Positions 1-9,361 of a stretch of DNA of 51,739 nucleotides are shown in pieces (position 1 is the first letter of the stretch; the number at the start of each line of letters is the position of its first letter). Where the stretch lies: contig NZ_AOME01000054.1 of NCBI RefSeq assembly GCF_000336935.1, positions 229,659-281,397 on the forward strand, given 5' to 3'. A model generated the notes under the pieces. It saw nothing but the letters and a program-made list of their open reading frames with translations. It did no database searches and was not told the DNA's origin. This DNA comes from Halococcus salifodinae DSM 8989 (GTDB taxonomy: Archaea > Halobacteriota > Halobacteria > Halobacteriales > Halococcaceae). A program made the position numbers and the translations under genes.

Positions 1-91
1 TGGAGCGCCTTCTACGGTCTCACCGGGCTCCACGGTCTCCACGTCGCGCTCGGGACCGTTCTCCTGGGAATCCTCGTCGTTCGCGCGCATC
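1..91. repeat. 90-bp exact inverted copy of an internal segment of the oxidase subunit III gene
   Basis: Bases 2-91 are the perfect reverse complement of 3386-3475, which lies inside the minus-strand oxidase subunit III gene. Base 1 already mismatches, and from base 92 the two copies diverge completely. On the plus strand the segment therefore encodes the subunit III peptide (FYGLTGLHGLHVALG...). The exact match with sharp edges at the window border suggests a fold-back chimera at a contig end. A real inverted duplication or rearrangement breakpoint is also possible. The copy breaks the adjacent permease gene. Confidence 0.85.
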
Positions 92-513
92 GAGACCCCG
101 AGGAAGGCCGTGATCGTCGCGACGTAGTCCGCGGGCTCGCCCTTCCGGGTCGCGCTCACGATGCCGGCCGGGATGGCGATGCCGAGTCCGACGACGATGG
201 CGAACAGAGCGATCGAGATCGTCCGCGGTGCGGCCTGGCTCACGAGCGTCGCGACCGGCTGGCTGGTGCTCAAGCTCTGACCGAACTGGAGCGTCGCCAT
301 GTCGCCCAGCCACTCGACGTACTGGACGTACAGCGGCTGATTCAGGCCGAGTTCGGCACGTAGCGCGGCGACCGCCTGCGGGGTCGCCTCCTGGCCGAGC
401 ATGGACCGGACGGGACCGCCGGGGATCAGCCGGAGCCCGACGAACACCGTGGTGGCGACCATCCACATCACGAGGACGGCGTGGCCGACGCGCTTCGCGA
501 TATAGCGGCGCAT
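92..513 (-). CDS. Peptide/nickel-type ABC transporter permease (DppB family), 3' part missing
   Basis: This is the N-terminal 141 residues of an inner-membrane permease for an oligopeptide/dipeptide ABC importer. It starts at the ATG at 513 (MRRYIAKRVGHAVLVMW). The first membrane segment spans about residues 9-29, followed by the family's external loop (RLIPGGPVRSMLG, then LGLNQPLYVQYVEWL). A second membrane segment spans about 102-120, and the TITAFLGVS stretch begins the next conserved block. Full-length members have about 310-340 residues, so more than half is absent. The frame runs out of homology exactly at base 91, where the inverted oxidase fragment begins. The gene lies one base downstream of the solute-binding protein stop, so the two form an operon; the second permease and ATPases must lie outside the window. 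Confidence 0.88.
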
Positions 514-514
514 G

Positions 515-2233
515 CTACTCGTCGACCCACGTGGTGTGGAAGTTGCGCAGGTAGGGGATGTGGGTGAACCCCTTCACGCTCGACTGCTTCGCCGCGAGGT
601 CGTCCTGGTGCATCAGGTAGGCGTGTGGTGCTTGCTCGATGAGACGGTCTTCGAGGGTGTGGAGCACCTGCGCGCGCTGCTCGCGGTCGGTCGTCCGGCG
701 CTGTTTCGCGAGTAGCTCGTTGACCCGATCGTCGACGAAGTTGATCCAGTTCAGCGAGCCGCCATCGTCGGGTTTGCGGTAGAACTGGTAGAGCGACTGG
801 TCGGGGTCAGGGTCGCCGACGCTGCCGCTGACGGTCGTGTCGTAGTTGCCTTTCTCGTACCGCGACCAGTAGGTCGAGCTCGTGACCTGCTCGATGTTCA
901 CCGAGAAGCCGGCCTCGTTCAGCTGCCGGCGCACCTCCTTCGCCGAGCGCAGGTTGCTCTTGGTGGCGAGGATGCTGAACGAGGCTCCCATCGCCCCCGA
1001 CTCCTCGAGTAGCTGCTGGCCCCGCTCCGGATCGTAGTCCTGTGCGCTCGGTTTGTCCTCGCGCCACACCCACTCCGTCGCCTTGTTGATCGGGCCGACA
1101 TCGGGGAGGGCGTTGCCGAAGTACGCCGTCTGTACGAACTGCTCGTTGTTGATCGACTTGGCGATCCCGAGCCGGGTCTTCTTGGACCCGAACGGCTCGC
1201 GGCGCTCGTTCATCGCGAAGCCGTACCAGTTGACGCCCGGCGCGGAGAGCTTGCTCACGCCGCTCGCGCTCTCGACCTTGTCGACGTTCTGGAGCGGGAC
1301 GAGGTTCGAGAAATCCACGTCGCCGCTCCGGAGCGCGTTGACCAGCGTCGCGGGCTCCGGGATGGGCTGGATGTCCACGCCGTCGAGGTACGGCAGCGAG
1401 TTGCCCTCGGCGTCGGTCCCGAAGTAGTCGTCGTACGCATCGAGCGTGATTCCGGAGCCGACCTGGTGATCGGTCACCTCGAACGGGCCGGTGCCGACGG
1501 GCGTGACCCGGTACTGATCCTTGCCCATCTCCTCGATGGCCTGCTTGCTCACGATGGTCGCCGCGCGGCCCGGACCGCGGGTCAGGTAGATGAGCGCGGG
1601 GGCCAGCGGTTCTTCGAACCCGATCTCGACGGTGTAGTCGTCCTGCACCACGACGCCACCGTCGTCGATCGGCTTCAGCGTCGACAGCTTCGGGGCGGCG
1701 GGGGTCTCCTCGGAGATGGTGCGGTCGATGGTGTACTTCACGTCCTCGGCGGTGAACTCGGCCCCGTTGTGGAACGTCACACCCTCTCGGAGGTCGAACG
1801 TGAACGTACTGCCGCCGTCGGTGACCTCCCAGTCCTTCGCGAGATCGCCCCGGACGGTGAGGTCCTCCTTCAGCGTGACGAGACCGTTGAACACGTTGGA
1901 AGCCACCTGGAAGTACTGCCCGACAGTGATGTACGGCGGGTCGAGGATGTCGATGCTCCCGGTGTACCACGCGGCCGAGAGGCGACCGCCACGCTGGCTC
2001 GACGAGGGCGTCGCCCCGCTGGCGTTTCCGCCGTCACCGGAGCCGTTGCCGGAGCCACCGGAACCGCCGCTGCCGCCGGAACCGTTGCCCGAATCACCGC
2101 CACCGCCACTACCGCCGCCGGTACAGCCGGCGAGGGCTGTCATGCCGGCCGCGCCGAGTAGCTCGATCGTCGTCCGCCTGTCGACGACCGGCCCGCTCAG
2201 ATCCGCGTCGGTAATCGTGTCATCTGATCCCAT
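515..2233 (-). CDS. ABC transporter substrate-binding lipoprotein, peptide family (SBP_bac_5)
   Basis: A 572-residue extracellular solute-binding protein of the oligopeptide/dipeptide class, which captures the ligand for the permease immediately downstream. The N-terminus has a twin-arginine pair (RR19-20), a hydrophobic stretch and a haloarchaeal lipobox LAGC with the lipid-modified Cys at about residue 37. A glycine/serine-rich linker (about 38-75) follows and would space the protein off the membrane. The body has typical family phrases (DPPYITVGQYFQVASNVFNG, then the HNGAEFTAEDVKYT and GTGPFEVTDH blocks). It ends one base before the permease ATG. Substrate is not predictable from sequence; peptides, nickel-chelates or glycans are all seen in this family. 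Confidence 0.93.
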   Translation of the reverse strand: MGSDDTITDADLSGPVVDRRTTIELLGAAGMTALAGCTGGGSGGGGDSGNGSGGSGGSGGSGNGSGDGGNASGATPSSSQRGGRLSAAWYTGSIDILDPPYITVGQYFQVASNVFNGLVTLKEDLTVRGDLAKDWEVTDGGSTFTFDLREGVTFHNGAEFTAEDVKYTIDRTISEETPAAPKLSTLKPIDDGGVVVQDDYTVEIGFEEPLAPALIYLTRGPGRAATIVSKQAIEEMGKDQYRVTPVGTGPFEVTDHQVGSGITLDAYDDYFGTDAEGNSLPYLDGVDIQPIPEPATLVNALRSGDVDFSNLVPLQNVDKVESASGVSKLSAPGVNWYGFAMNERREPFGSKKTRLGIAKSINNEQFVQTAYFGNALPDVGPINKATEWVWREDKPSAQDYDPERGQQLLEESGAMGASFSILATKSNLRSAKEVRRQLNEAGFSVNIEQVTSSTYWSRYEKGNYDTTVSGSVGDPDPDQSLYQFYRKPDDGGSLNWINFVDDRVNELLAKQRRTTDREQRAQVLHTLEDRLIEQAPHAYLMHQDDLAAKQSSVKGFTHIPYLRNFHTTWVDE

Positions 2234-2261
2234 GAGACGATGGTACGGAGTGATCGACTTC

Positions 2262-2280
2262 GCTATACACCCGAATATAG
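2262..2280 (-). promoter_or_regulatory. Putative TATA element of the peptide-transport operon, inside a CTATA/TATAG inverted repeat
   Basis: The sequence contains CTATA (2263-2267) and TATAG (2276-2280) as an inverted pair. Read on the minus strand it gives TATA-like boxes about 30-45 bases before the ATG at 2233, the normal spacing for a leaderless haloarchaeal transcript. The dyad could also bind a regulator such as the divergent HTH_10 product at 2386. Confidence 0.45.
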
Positions 2281-2385
2281 CCGGGTCGGAGCAGGAACGA
2301 TGGTGACATGGCGTCCCATTCGATCCGAACCCGCCTCACAGCGCGTCGAGCAACGTTCAACTCCGTGGACACCGTAGGGTGTTCA

Positions 2386-3096
2386 ATGCGAGAAGTGACC
2401 CTCCGGGTGCGCCACCACGGCGAACCCGAGAGCGACGTCAGCGCCGACCATCCCGACCTCACCCTCAAATCGGTGTCGTCGATGACGGGGAGTGCCGCCG
2501 AACGAAAACGTATTATCGAAATTTCAGGGTCGGAGACATCGATCGAGGACTTTCTCGCGGATTTCAGGGCGGCCGATGCCGTGCTCGATGCGTCGCCGCT
2601 GACGCCGCTCGCCGTCCCACGGGTGCTGATCGACATCACGTACGACAGCTATCGGTGGGACAGCATCTCCCAGCGCCTCGCCGACATGGGTGTCCACTAC
2701 CGGACCGGGACGACGATCACCGCCGGCTGGGAGCGCTGGACGGTGTACCTCGACGAAGGCGACGATCTCCACGAGATCATCGACTCGCTCGAACACGCCG
2801 GCAACGAGACCGACCTCGTTCGGAGCGTCGAACTCGACGAGGTGAACGAGCGCGAGCAGCTCGAACTCTCCCCCGTCGTCGACGAGCTGACGCGCCGCCA
2901 GACCGAGGTTCTCGCCACTGCGATCGACCTCGGCTACTACCAACACAAGACCGACACCAGCATCGAGGACATCGCCGCCGCGGTCGACATCGCCTCCACG
3001 ACGGCGTGGGAACACCTCGCACGGGCCGAATCGAAGGTGATGGCCACGATCGGAGGCCACCTCGCCTCGGTCAGTCACGCGTCCTCTGATCGGTAG
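2386..3096 (+). CDS. HTH_10 (bacterio-opsin activator-type) transcription regulator
   Basis: A 236-residue DNA-binding protein. The C-terminal part (about 168-222) matches the haloarchaeal HTH_10 domain: LTRRQTEVLATAIDLGYY, then a helix-turn-helix with IEDIAAAVDIASTTAWEHL. The N-terminal about 160 residues form a ligand/effector-like domain of the type found in Bat-related proteins, with no recognisable cofactor motif. I chose the ATG at 2386; upstream in-frame starts add only low-complexity sequence. It is divergent from the peptide ABC operon across about 150 bases, so local regulation of that operon is plausible but not shown. It converges on the oxidase subunit III gene. Confidence 0.85.
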   Translation: MREVTLRVRHHGEPESDVSADHPDLTLKSVSSMTGSAAERKRIIEISGSETSIEDFLADFRAADAVLDASPLTPLAVPRVLIDITYDSYRWDSISQRLADMGVHYRTGTTITAGWERWTVYLDEGDDLHEIIDSLEHAGNETDLVRSVELDEVNEREQLELSPVVDELTRRQTEVLATAIDLGYYQHKTDTSIEDIAAAVDIASTTAWEHLARAESKVMATIGGHLASVSHASSDR

Positions 3097-3254
3097 GGTG
3101 ATCCCCAGCGCCGACGCGAGCGACGAGAACACCCACAAGCACGACCAACAACGCTACGGACGAGTCGTACAGGAGTACGACACCGTGGCGGCGGTACGAG
3201 CGCGCCGATTCGGGCAGGTGTCGAGCACGCCGGTTCAGACGGGTGCCGAGCGCG

Positions 3255-4121
3255 TCAGAAAATCGGTGTGACCGACGCGCCGACGTAGAGAACGGCGACG
3301 AGGAACACCCAGACGATGTCGACGAAGTGCCAGTACAGCGAGACCGTCGCGATCGAGGTGTCACGGCCAGCCTCGTACTGGCCGAGATGCGCGCGAACGA
3401 CGAGGATTCCCAGGAGAACGGTCCCGAGCGCGACGTGGAGACCGTGGAGCCCGGTGAGACCGTAGAAGGCGCTCCCGAAGATCCCCGACGCGATCGTGAA
3501 CCCCTCGCCGACGATGAGGTCGTGATACTCGTAGATCTGCCCCCCGACGAACAGCAGACCGAGCACGAACGTCGTCACGAGCAGGAACCCGAACCGTCGC
3601 CGGTTGCCCGTTTCGAGCGCCGAGTGGGCGAAATGCAGTGTGAAACTGCTTACCACCAGCAGTGCGGTGTTCACGACCAACACCGTGGTCAGCAACTCGG
3701 GGATCTCGCCGGGTGGCCAGCCGCCCGCCCGGATGAAGAAGTAGTAGATGAACCCGCCGGCGAACGTGAACACGTCGGTCGCGAGGAAGAGGTACATCGC
3801 GCCCCGGAGCGATCCCGGCTCGCGTTCGTCCGTCGCGCGCGTCCAGAAATCCGCGATGAACCCCTGATACAGCCAGCCGAACAGCCCAGCCAGGAAGACG
3901 AGCGCGCCGCCGCCGAACACTACCGGCCCGACGAACCCGGGAATGATCGCGACCTCGCCGTGGCCGAGAAAGTAGAGCCCGGCTCCGAGATACAGCCCGG
4001 TGGCCCCGATCGCACAGACGATCGGCCACCACGTCGCCTCGCTTCGCCCGAGCGGGAAATCCATCCCGACCGGTGGCTCGTGGGCGTCCGTGTCCTCGCC
4101 AGTGTCGGTCGCCGTTCCCAT
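3255..4121 (-). CDS. Heme-copper oxidase subunit III
   Basis: A 288-residue polytopic membrane protein of the cytochrome c/quinol oxidase subunit III family, which stabilises the catalytic subunit I in the respiratory oxidase. Visible family features are an acidic N-terminus, then about seven membrane segments including EPGSLRGAMYLFLATDVFTF and, near the C-terminus, FYGLTGLHGLHVALG followed by YWHFVDIVWVFLVAVLY. The His/Glu-bearing helices are typical. Start is the ATG at 4121; a longer frame upstream adds only nine residues. Subunits I and II are not in the window. Part of the gene (3386-3475) recurs inverted at the start of the window. Confidence 0.93.
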   Translation of the reverse strand: MGTATDTGEDTDAHEPPVGMDFPLGRSEATWWPIVCAIGATGLYLGAGLYFLGHGEVAIIPGFVGPVVFGGGALVFLAGLFGWLYQGFIADFWTRATDEREPGSLRGAMYLFLATDVFTFAGGFIYYFFIRAGGWPPGEIPELLTTVLVVNTALLVVSSFTLHFAHSALETGNRRRFGFLLVTTFVLGLLFVGGQIYEYHDLIVGEGFTIASGIFGSAFYGLTGLHGLHVALGTVLLGILVVRAHLGQYEAGRDTSIATVSLYWHFVDIVWVFLVAVLYVGASVTPIF

Positions 4122-4267
4122 GTACTCGGGTTGGACGCAGTCCGGCAAAAAGACCCTGGCTGCGCCCCGCCACTGTCCGCGATCGGTCAGCCGTGGTTCA
4201 CTGCTCTCCTCCCTCTTCGGACGGGCGATTTATCTCCCCGGCCGTCGGATTCGAAACGACGCCATCG

Positions 4268-4498
4268 ATGACGTCCACACCGAACACTCCCGTCGTCGCG
4301 TCGCCCTCGTGGCGGGTCGCGATCGGGCTGATCGCCGCCACGGTGGGCTACCTCGTCGTTCTCCTCGGCGTTGGGCTCGCCGCGTGGGGTGGGATCGACG
4401 CCGTGTATCGAATCCCGATTCTCGCCGTCCCTGCCGCGGGCCTCGTGCTCGCTGTCGCTGGCGGCGTGTTGATCCAGCGCGAGCGCTCGGCCGGCTGA
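4268..4498 (+). CDS. Small two-helix membrane protein
   Basis: A 76-residue protein with two clear membrane segments (about 15-40 and 46-68) and a short basic C-terminus (QRERSAG). Start is the ATG at 4268, preceded at 4227-4233 by a TTTATC-like box about 38 bases upstream. It sits between the divergent oxidase subunit III gene and the convergent DUF6684-type gene. Small membrane proteins commonly flank haloarchaeal oxidase genes, so a role in oxidase assembly or stability is a guess. No named family recognised. Confidence 0.7.
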   Translation: MTSTPNTPVVASPSWRVAIGLIAATVGYLVVLLGVGLAAWGGIDAVYRIPILAVPAAGLVLAVAGGVLIQRERSAG

Positions 4499-4522
4499 AC
4501 GGCTCCGCGACGCCTCGCTCGA

Positions 4523-4819
4523 TCACCCCTCGTCCTCGTCTGACTCCTCGCCAGTGACGAGGGCGGTGATCGCCCTGGCGGTCTCGGAGTGGCCCGTCCG
4601 CTCGCTCTCGGCGATGATCCGGCCGGTGATATACGTGATGCCCACGAGCGCGACGAACGGCACCACGAGCAGCGCCTGACTGACGAGCCGCGCGACCGGG
4701 GCCGGGCCGCCGACGGTGGTCCCGGCGAACAGGAGGATGAAAAACAGCAACATCCCGAGCGGGATGAAGTTGACCGTGAGATCGAGCAGCGTTTCGCGGT
4801 CGAAGACACGCTCTGCCAT
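4523..4819 (-). CDS. DUF6684-type small membrane protein, oxidase-associated
   Basis: A 98-residue protein beginning MAERVFDRETLLDLTVNFIP, the signature N-terminus of the haloarchaeal DUF6684 family found beside cytochrome oxidase genes. It has two membrane segments (about 17-36 and 47-66) and an acidic cytoplasmic tail (EESDEDEG). The function of the family is unknown. Proximity to the subunit III gene about 400 bases downstream on the same strand supports a link to the aerobic terminal oxidase. Confidence 0.8.
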   Translation of the reverse strand: MAERVFDRETLLDLTVNFIPLGMLLFFILLFAGTTVGGPAPVARLVSQALLVVPFVALVGITYITGRIIAESERTGHSETARAITALVTGEESDEDEG

Positions 4820-4954
4820 CGACGCGGTGTAGACGCCGGAGCGGTATGTAGCTACCGAGAGGCACGTCGAACTCGGACCGTCGGCCGACTCGGTTCTGGC
4901 CGTCGTATCTGATGCAAGGACGAGCTATTTGTGGCCCCTCCATCCACACGAGGC

Positions 4955-6820
4955 ATGGGATTCACGCCGATCGAGGACTACGGCGTCATCGGGAACCTCG
5001 AAACCTGCCCGCTGATCGGGAACGACGGTTCGATCGACTGGTGTTGTTTCCCCCACATCGAGTCGTCGAGCGTTTTCGCCGGGATCCTCGACGACGACGG
5101 CGGTGGCCACTTCGCCATTCAGCCCAGCGGGGCGTTCGAGTCGACACAGGAGTACGTCACCCGGACGAACGTGCTTCGGACGACCTTCGAGACCGACTCG
5201 GGAACGATGACGCTGACCGATTTCATGCCCGTGGTCGACGGGGTAGAGCTCGGCCACACCACGAGCGCGATCTACCGGAAAGTGACCTGTACCGAGGGCA
5301 CCGTCGAACTGGATGCCGAGTTCGATCCACGGTTCGACTATGAGCGCGTCGGCACCACGGTCGAGCAGACCCACGAGGGCGTCCTCGCCCGCGGCAACGG
5401 CGAACAGCTCTACCTCTGGAGTCCGGCGTCGTTCGAGTCCTCGGAGGGTGAGGAAGAACACGCCGAGGCGACCGAACGTCTCGGCACCGACGAGACGATG
5501 TGGTTCGTGCTCCAGTACAACGACCGCGAACCGGTCGATGCCGCCGACTGCGCGGCACTGCTGCGCGAGACCATCGATTACTGGCAGGACTGGACCCACC
5601 AGTGTCTCGATGCATCAGGCTGCCCATTCGAGGGTCCCTATCACGACGACGTGATCCGATCGGGGCTCGTGCTCCGGCTCCTGATGAACCCCCAGACCCA
5701 CGCCATCGCGGCCGCGCCCACCACCTCGCTGCCCGAGGAGGTCGGTGGCGTTCGCAACTGGGACTACCGCTACGCGTGGATTCGGGACGTCTCCTACACC
5801 ATCCAGGCACTCAACGAGCTCGGCCACGAGCGCGAGGCGCGCAACGGGTTCGACTGGTGTCTCACGATGTGTCACAAGGACGATCCGGGCGAGATCGCCC
5901 ACCCGCTGTACGGCCTCCACTACGAACCCGAGATGATCGAGGAGGAACTCGACCATCTTTCGGGGTACCGACACTCCAAACCCGTCCGGATCGGCAACGC
6001 AGCCGGCGACCAACAACAGCTCGACACCTACGGCGAACTCGTCACCGCGATCTACACCGCGACCGACTACGGCGAGGAGATCTTCGCGGGCGAGTGGGAG
6101 GTCATCGAGGAGGTGATCGATCACGTCTCCGGGGTCTGGACGAACAAGGACAAGGGCATCTGGGAGGTCCGAAACGAACCGAAACACGTCGTCCACTCGA
6201 AGGCGCTGTGCTGGGCGGCGCTCGACAGGGGGATCAAGATCGCGGAAGACAACGACTTCGACGCCCCCACCGACCGTTGGAAGGGCGAACGCGATGCGAT
6301 CCGCGAAGCCGTCCTCGAAGAGGGGTTCGACGAGGAACTCGGTTGCTTCACGCAGACGTTCGAGGGCGAAACCGTCGACGCGGCCGCGCTCAGACTCGGC
6401 AGCATCGGTTTGTTACCCTTCGATGACGACCGGATGCAGAGCACGATCGACGCCGTGATCGACCACCTCGTGACTGATGACGGCCTCGTGATGCGCTACG
6501 AGGGCGACGACGGCCTGCCTGGCGAAGAGGGTGCGTTCGTGCTGTGTTCGTACTGGCTGGTCGAGTGTCTCGCGCTCTCCGGCCGTGTCGAGGAGGCCCA
6601 CGACGTCTTCGAGAGCGTGACGGATCATCTGAGCCCGCTTGGACTGTTCGCCGAGGAGATCGATCCCGATACCGGCGAGCACCGCGGCAACTTCCCGCAG
6701 GCGTTCAGCCACATCGGACTGATCAACGCCGTGCTCTACCTCAACCGGGCCGAACCGGGCGAGGTCCTCGATCCGATCGGCAGGGGAGCGACCGAGATCA
6801 CCACCGATTCGAAAAAGTAG
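4955..6820 (+). CDS. Glycoside hydrolase family 15 protein (glucoamylase/trehalase-like)
   Basis: A 621-residue cytoplasmic enzyme (no signal peptide). It has the bacterial/archaeal GH15 architecture: an N-terminal beta-sandwich (about 1-230; opening FTPIEDYGVIGNLETCPLIG and GSIDWCCFPHIE) and a C-terminal (alpha/alpha)6 barrel carrying NWDYRYAWIRDVSY near residues 268-281. Inverting hydrolysis uses two barrel glutamates; candidates lie in the WEVRNEPKH and EGAFVLCSYWLVE regions. Family members hydrolyse alpha-linked glucosides, dextrins or trehalose, and which applies here cannot be told. Start at 4955 gives the conserved N-terminus and follows a CTATTT box (4924-4929), so the transcript is probably leaderless. 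It stands alone between convergent neighbours. Confidence 0.92.
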   Translation: MGFTPIEDYGVIGNLETCPLIGNDGSIDWCCFPHIESSSVFAGILDDDGGGHFAIQPSGAFESTQEYVTRTNVLRTTFETDSGTMTLTDFMPVVDGVELGHTTSAIYRKVTCTEGTVELDAEFDPRFDYERVGTTVEQTHEGVLARGNGEQLYLWSPASFESSEGEEEHAEATERLGTDETMWFVLQYNDREPVDAADCAALLRETIDYWQDWTHQCLDASGCPFEGPYHDDVIRSGLVLRLLMNPQTHAIAAAPTTSLPEEVGGVRNWDYRYAWIRDVSYTIQALNELGHEREARNGFDWCLTMCHKDDPGEIAHPLYGLHYEPEMIEEELDHLSGYRHSKPVRIGNAAGDQQQLDTYGELVTAIYTATDYGEEIFAGEWEVIEEVIDHVSGVWTNKDKGIWEVRNEPKHVVHSKALCWAALDRGIKIAEDNDFDAPTDRWKGERDAIREAVLEEGFDEELGCFTQTFEGETVDAAALRLGSIGLLPFDDDRMQSTIDAVIDHLVTDDGLVMRYEGDDGLPGEEGAFVLCSYWLVECLALSGRVEEAHDVFESVTDHLSPLGLFAEEIDPDTGEHRGNFPQAFSHIGLINAVLYLNRAEPGEVLDPIGRGATEITTDSKK

Positions 6821-6843
6821 CTCCGAAAGGTCAAAAATCGACG

Positions 6844-8193
6844 CTATCGTCCGTTTCGTCCGGCCAGGAGCACCGTTCCGGCGAGGAGTGCGATGGCCGC
6901 GACGACAGGCCCGAAGCCAGGACCGCTGCCCGAGCTGGTCGTCGTCGCGTTGCTGCTACCGCCGGTCGTGGCCACTTCGGCGTCGCCGTCGGCGGTCGCG
7001 GTGGTCGCTTCTTCGGTCGTCATCGATGCGTTGCCGGTTTCGGTCGACGTCGCGTTGCCGGTCGTTCCGTTGGCGGTCGCCCCAGCGGCCGTCTCGTTCT
7101 CGTCAGCCGTTCCGTTGCTGTCGGTCGTTTCGTTACCGTCGGCCGTCGCGTTTCCACCGTCGGTCGCGGCTGCGGTCGCGTTCGACGCCGTGAGGTTCGC
7201 GGGGCCGATGGCGGACTCGGTGAGGTTCGCCGCTTCGATCGCGTCCGGATGGAGCTGCTGGGCCATCTCGGTCAGCGGCAGCACAACCCGGGGTGCAGGC
7301 TGGCTGACGTAGCTGTTGTTCACGACGATCGTCTGGTTCTGCTGGACGGCGGTCGTGTCCGCCCACGGCGTGCCGTTCGGGATCATCGCCGGGCTGGTCG
7401 TCACGAGCCACTCGGGATCGCGCTGGGCGACGACCTCGTCGCTGATCTGCTTGTACCCCTCGATGCTGGCGTTCGCCGCGAGATTCGATCCGCCGGCAGT
7501 CTCGATCATCGAGCCGATGAACGTGTTGTTGCCCGCGACGTACCCGCCACTCAGCAGGTAGAGCGTCCGTGGCGTGGATTCGTTGGCGACCGCGTCGCGA
7601 ACCGACTCGACGCGGGAGTCCATCGTGTCCGCGATGCGGTTCGCGCCCTCACACGCACCGACGAGTTCGCCGGTGAGTCGCGTCTTCTCGGTGACGTCTT
7701 CGATTGAGCCGGCAAAGCCGAACTTGAACACGGTCAGCCCGGCGCTACGGAGGCTTTCGACCGTCTCGTTCGGGACCACGTTCGGCGCGAGCACGAGGTC
7801 GGGTTCGAGTCCCACGACTGACTCGACGTTGGCGTACTGCTGACCCGCGCCCGAGACGTTCGTCCGCGTCTCGGCTCCGTCGAGGTAGCTGGCGTACTTC
7901 GTGAGTCCAACGACTTTCTCGCGCGCGCCGATCTCCCACATCGTCTGGGCGGCGCTCGGCGAGAGCGTGACGACCGATTCGGGCTCGCCCTCGACGGTGA
8001 CTTCGGTGCCGGTCGCGTCGGTCGCCGTCGTCGGGAACGAGCAGTTCGCCTGTTGGACCGCCGGTGCCGTCGGACCACCGATCGTTTCGGTCGTCGTCTG
8101 TGCGGTCGCCGCGCCGGTCGCCGCCGCAGCCGGCCCGACTGCACCGAGCAGTACCACCGCAGCAAGAACCATCGAAAGAACGTTGCTTCGCAT
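6844..8193 (-). CDS. btuF: Corrinoid/siderophore-binding protein with PGF-CTERM anchor (BtuF-like)
   Basis: A 449-residue secreted binding protein for the divergent BtuC-BtuD importer. It has an N-terminal Sec signal (about 1-25), then a periplasmic-binding (TroA/BtuF) domain: [47 protein letters not shown] and [14 protein letters not shown] Ser/Thr/Asn-rich, N-glycosylation-rich stalk (about 345-420) follows. The C-terminus is a PGF-CTERM signal with PGF at 425-427, a membrane helix and terminal Arg residues, the substrate of archaeosortase A (gene at 28958). Start is the ATG at 8193. Ligand could be cobalamin/corrinoid or an Fe(III)-chelate; the family does not separate these by sequence, so the symbol is tentative. 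Confidence 0.88.
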   Translation of the reverse strand: MRSNVLSMVLAAVVLLGAVGPAAAATGAATAQTTTETIGGPTAPAVQQANCSFPTTATDATGTEVTVEGEPESVVTLSPSAAQTMWEIGAREKVVGLTKYASYLDGAETRTNVSGAGQQYANVESVVGLEPDLVLAPNVVPNETVESLRSAGLTVFKFGFAGSIEDVTEKTRLTGELVGACEGANRIADTMDSRVESVRDAVANESTPRTLYLLSGGYVAGNNTFIGSMIETAGGSNLAANASIEGYKQISDEVVAQRDPEWLVTTSPAMIPNGTPWADTTAVQQNQTIVVNNSYVSQPAPRVVLPLTEMAQQLHPDAIEAANLTESAIGPANLTASNATAAATDGGNATADGNETTDSNGTADENETAAGATANGTTGNATSTETGNASMTTEEATTATADGDAEVATTGGSSNATTTSSGSGPGFGPVVAAIALLAGTVLLAGRNGR

Positions 8194-8233
8194 AGCGGGA
8201 CGGTGCGACCGACACAATAAATATTTACCTAAA

Positions 8234-8247
8234 GCAACCCGGGTTGC
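8234..8247. promoter_or_regulatory. Perfect 14-bp palindrome in the btuF/btuC divergent promoter
   Basis: GCAACCCGGGTTGC is an exact self-complementary 14-mer that ends five bases before the btuC ATG. Just upstream, AATAAATATTTA (about 8215-8226) offers TATA boxes for both directions in the 58-base intergenic gap. The position fits a repressor operator controlling the importer. The regulator is not identified. Confidence 0.5.
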
Positions 8248-8251
8248 AGTC

Positions 8252-9361
8252 ATGGGTACGGGGACGCGAACCGGAGCCGAAACTGCCACAGCCACGGAGG
8301 CCGACGCCGACACGGACGCTGGCCCCGACACGGACGCGGCGGGATCGGGCGTGGTTCGACGCGCGGTCGCGTGGTCCGCCGGCCTCGCGATCGCGTTGAT
8401 CGCGGTGGTGCTCGCCGGCGCGACGGTCGGGCCGGTCGGGATCGAGTACGGCGTGGTCGCGAAGGCCGTACTCGACGCGCTCCCGTGGTTCTCGGTTCGC
8501 GTCCCCGAAACCGCAGCGACGATCGTGCTCGGCATTCGGCTGCCCCGGATCGCGCTCGCGGCGGTCGTGGGGTGTGCGCTCGGCGGTGCGGGCACCGTGA
8601 TGCAGGGCTTCTTCAGAAATCCGATGGCCGATCCCTCGATCATCGGGGTCTCGACCGGCGCGGCGGTCGGCGCGGTCGCGTCGATCGTCTTCCCGCTCGC
8701 GATCCCGTTCGGCCTCGGCCTCCAGGGTGCGGCGTTCGCCGGCGCGCTGATCGCGGCCTTTGCGGTCTACGCCATCGCCACCGAGGGCGGCCGGACGCCG
8801 GTGGCAACCCTCCTGCTCGCGGGCGTCGCGATCCAGACGTTTCTGGGAGCGGTGATCTCCTATATGCTGATCCAGTCGGGCGAGAGCCTCCGGCAGGTGA
8901 CTTACTGGCTGATGGGTCACCTCCACAACGCGGGCTGGGACGAGGTCGCGATCACCCTCCCGGTCGTCGTCCTCGCTCTCGCCGTCCTACTCGCGTACAG
9001 TCGCGATCTCAACGTCCTCCTGCTCGGCGAGAACGATGCCCACGCGCTCGGAATCGAGGTCGAACGCACCAAGCGCGTGCTGCTTGCGGTGTCGAGCGTG
9101 CTGACGGCGGCCGCGGTCGCGGTCACGGGCGTGATCGGGTTCGTGGGACTGATCGTCCCGCACGTGATGCGGCTGCTCGTCGGCCCCGATCACCGAATCT
9201 TGCTGCCGACCAGCACGCTCGCCGGCGGGGGATTCCTCGTCGCCGCCGACACCCTCGCTCGGTCGGGGTCTGCCGAACTCCCTGTCGGAATCGTGACCGC
9301 AGCGGTCGGCGCGCCCTTCTTCCTCTACTTGCTCCGCCGCCAGGAGGTCCACGCGCTGTGA
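8252..9361 (+). CDS. btuC: FecCD-family ABC transporter permease (BtuC-like)
   Basis: A 369-residue membrane permease of the vitamin B12/iron-siderophore ABC class. An acidic, Asp/Thr-rich N-tail of about 35 residues precedes roughly ten membrane segments. Family hallmarks are [40 protein letters not shown] (the RNP-A-P motif), the cytoplasmic coupling helix [20 protein letters not shown] and [20 protein letters not shown]. The ATG at 8252 directly follows the 14-bp palindrome, so the mRNA would carry almost no leader. The stop codon overlaps the GTG start of the ATPase gene, indicating translational coupling. Confidence 0.93.
   Translation: MGTGTRTGAETATATEADADTDAGPDTDAAGSGVVRRAVAWSAGLAIALIAVVLAGATVGPVGIEYGVVAKAVLDALPWFSVRVPETAATIVLGIRLPRIALAAVVGCALGGAGTVMQGFFRNPMADPSIIGVSTGAAVGAVASIVFPLAIPFGLGLQGAAFAGALIAAFAVYAIATEGGRTPVATLLLAGVAIQTFLGAVISYMLIQSGESLRQVTYWLMGHLHNAGWDEVAITLPVVVLALAVLLAYSRDLNVLLLGENDAHALGIEVERTKRVLLAVSSVLTAAAVAVTGVIGFVGLIVPHVMRLLVGPDHRILLPTSTLAGGGFLVAADTLARSGSAELPVGIVTAAVGAPFFLYLLRRQEVHAL

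Noticed and set aside
2030-2125. Gly/Ser-repeat DNA in the solute-binding protein considered as a separate repeat element
   Set aside because: It encodes the flexible linker after the lipobox cysteine, normal for haloarchaeal lipoproteins.
3097-3254. Possible small membrane ORF downstream of oxidase subunit III on the minus strand
   Set aside because: A hydrophobic stretch is present (VALLVVLVGVLVARV) but no start codon fits, and the frame continues antisense into the HTH_10 gene.
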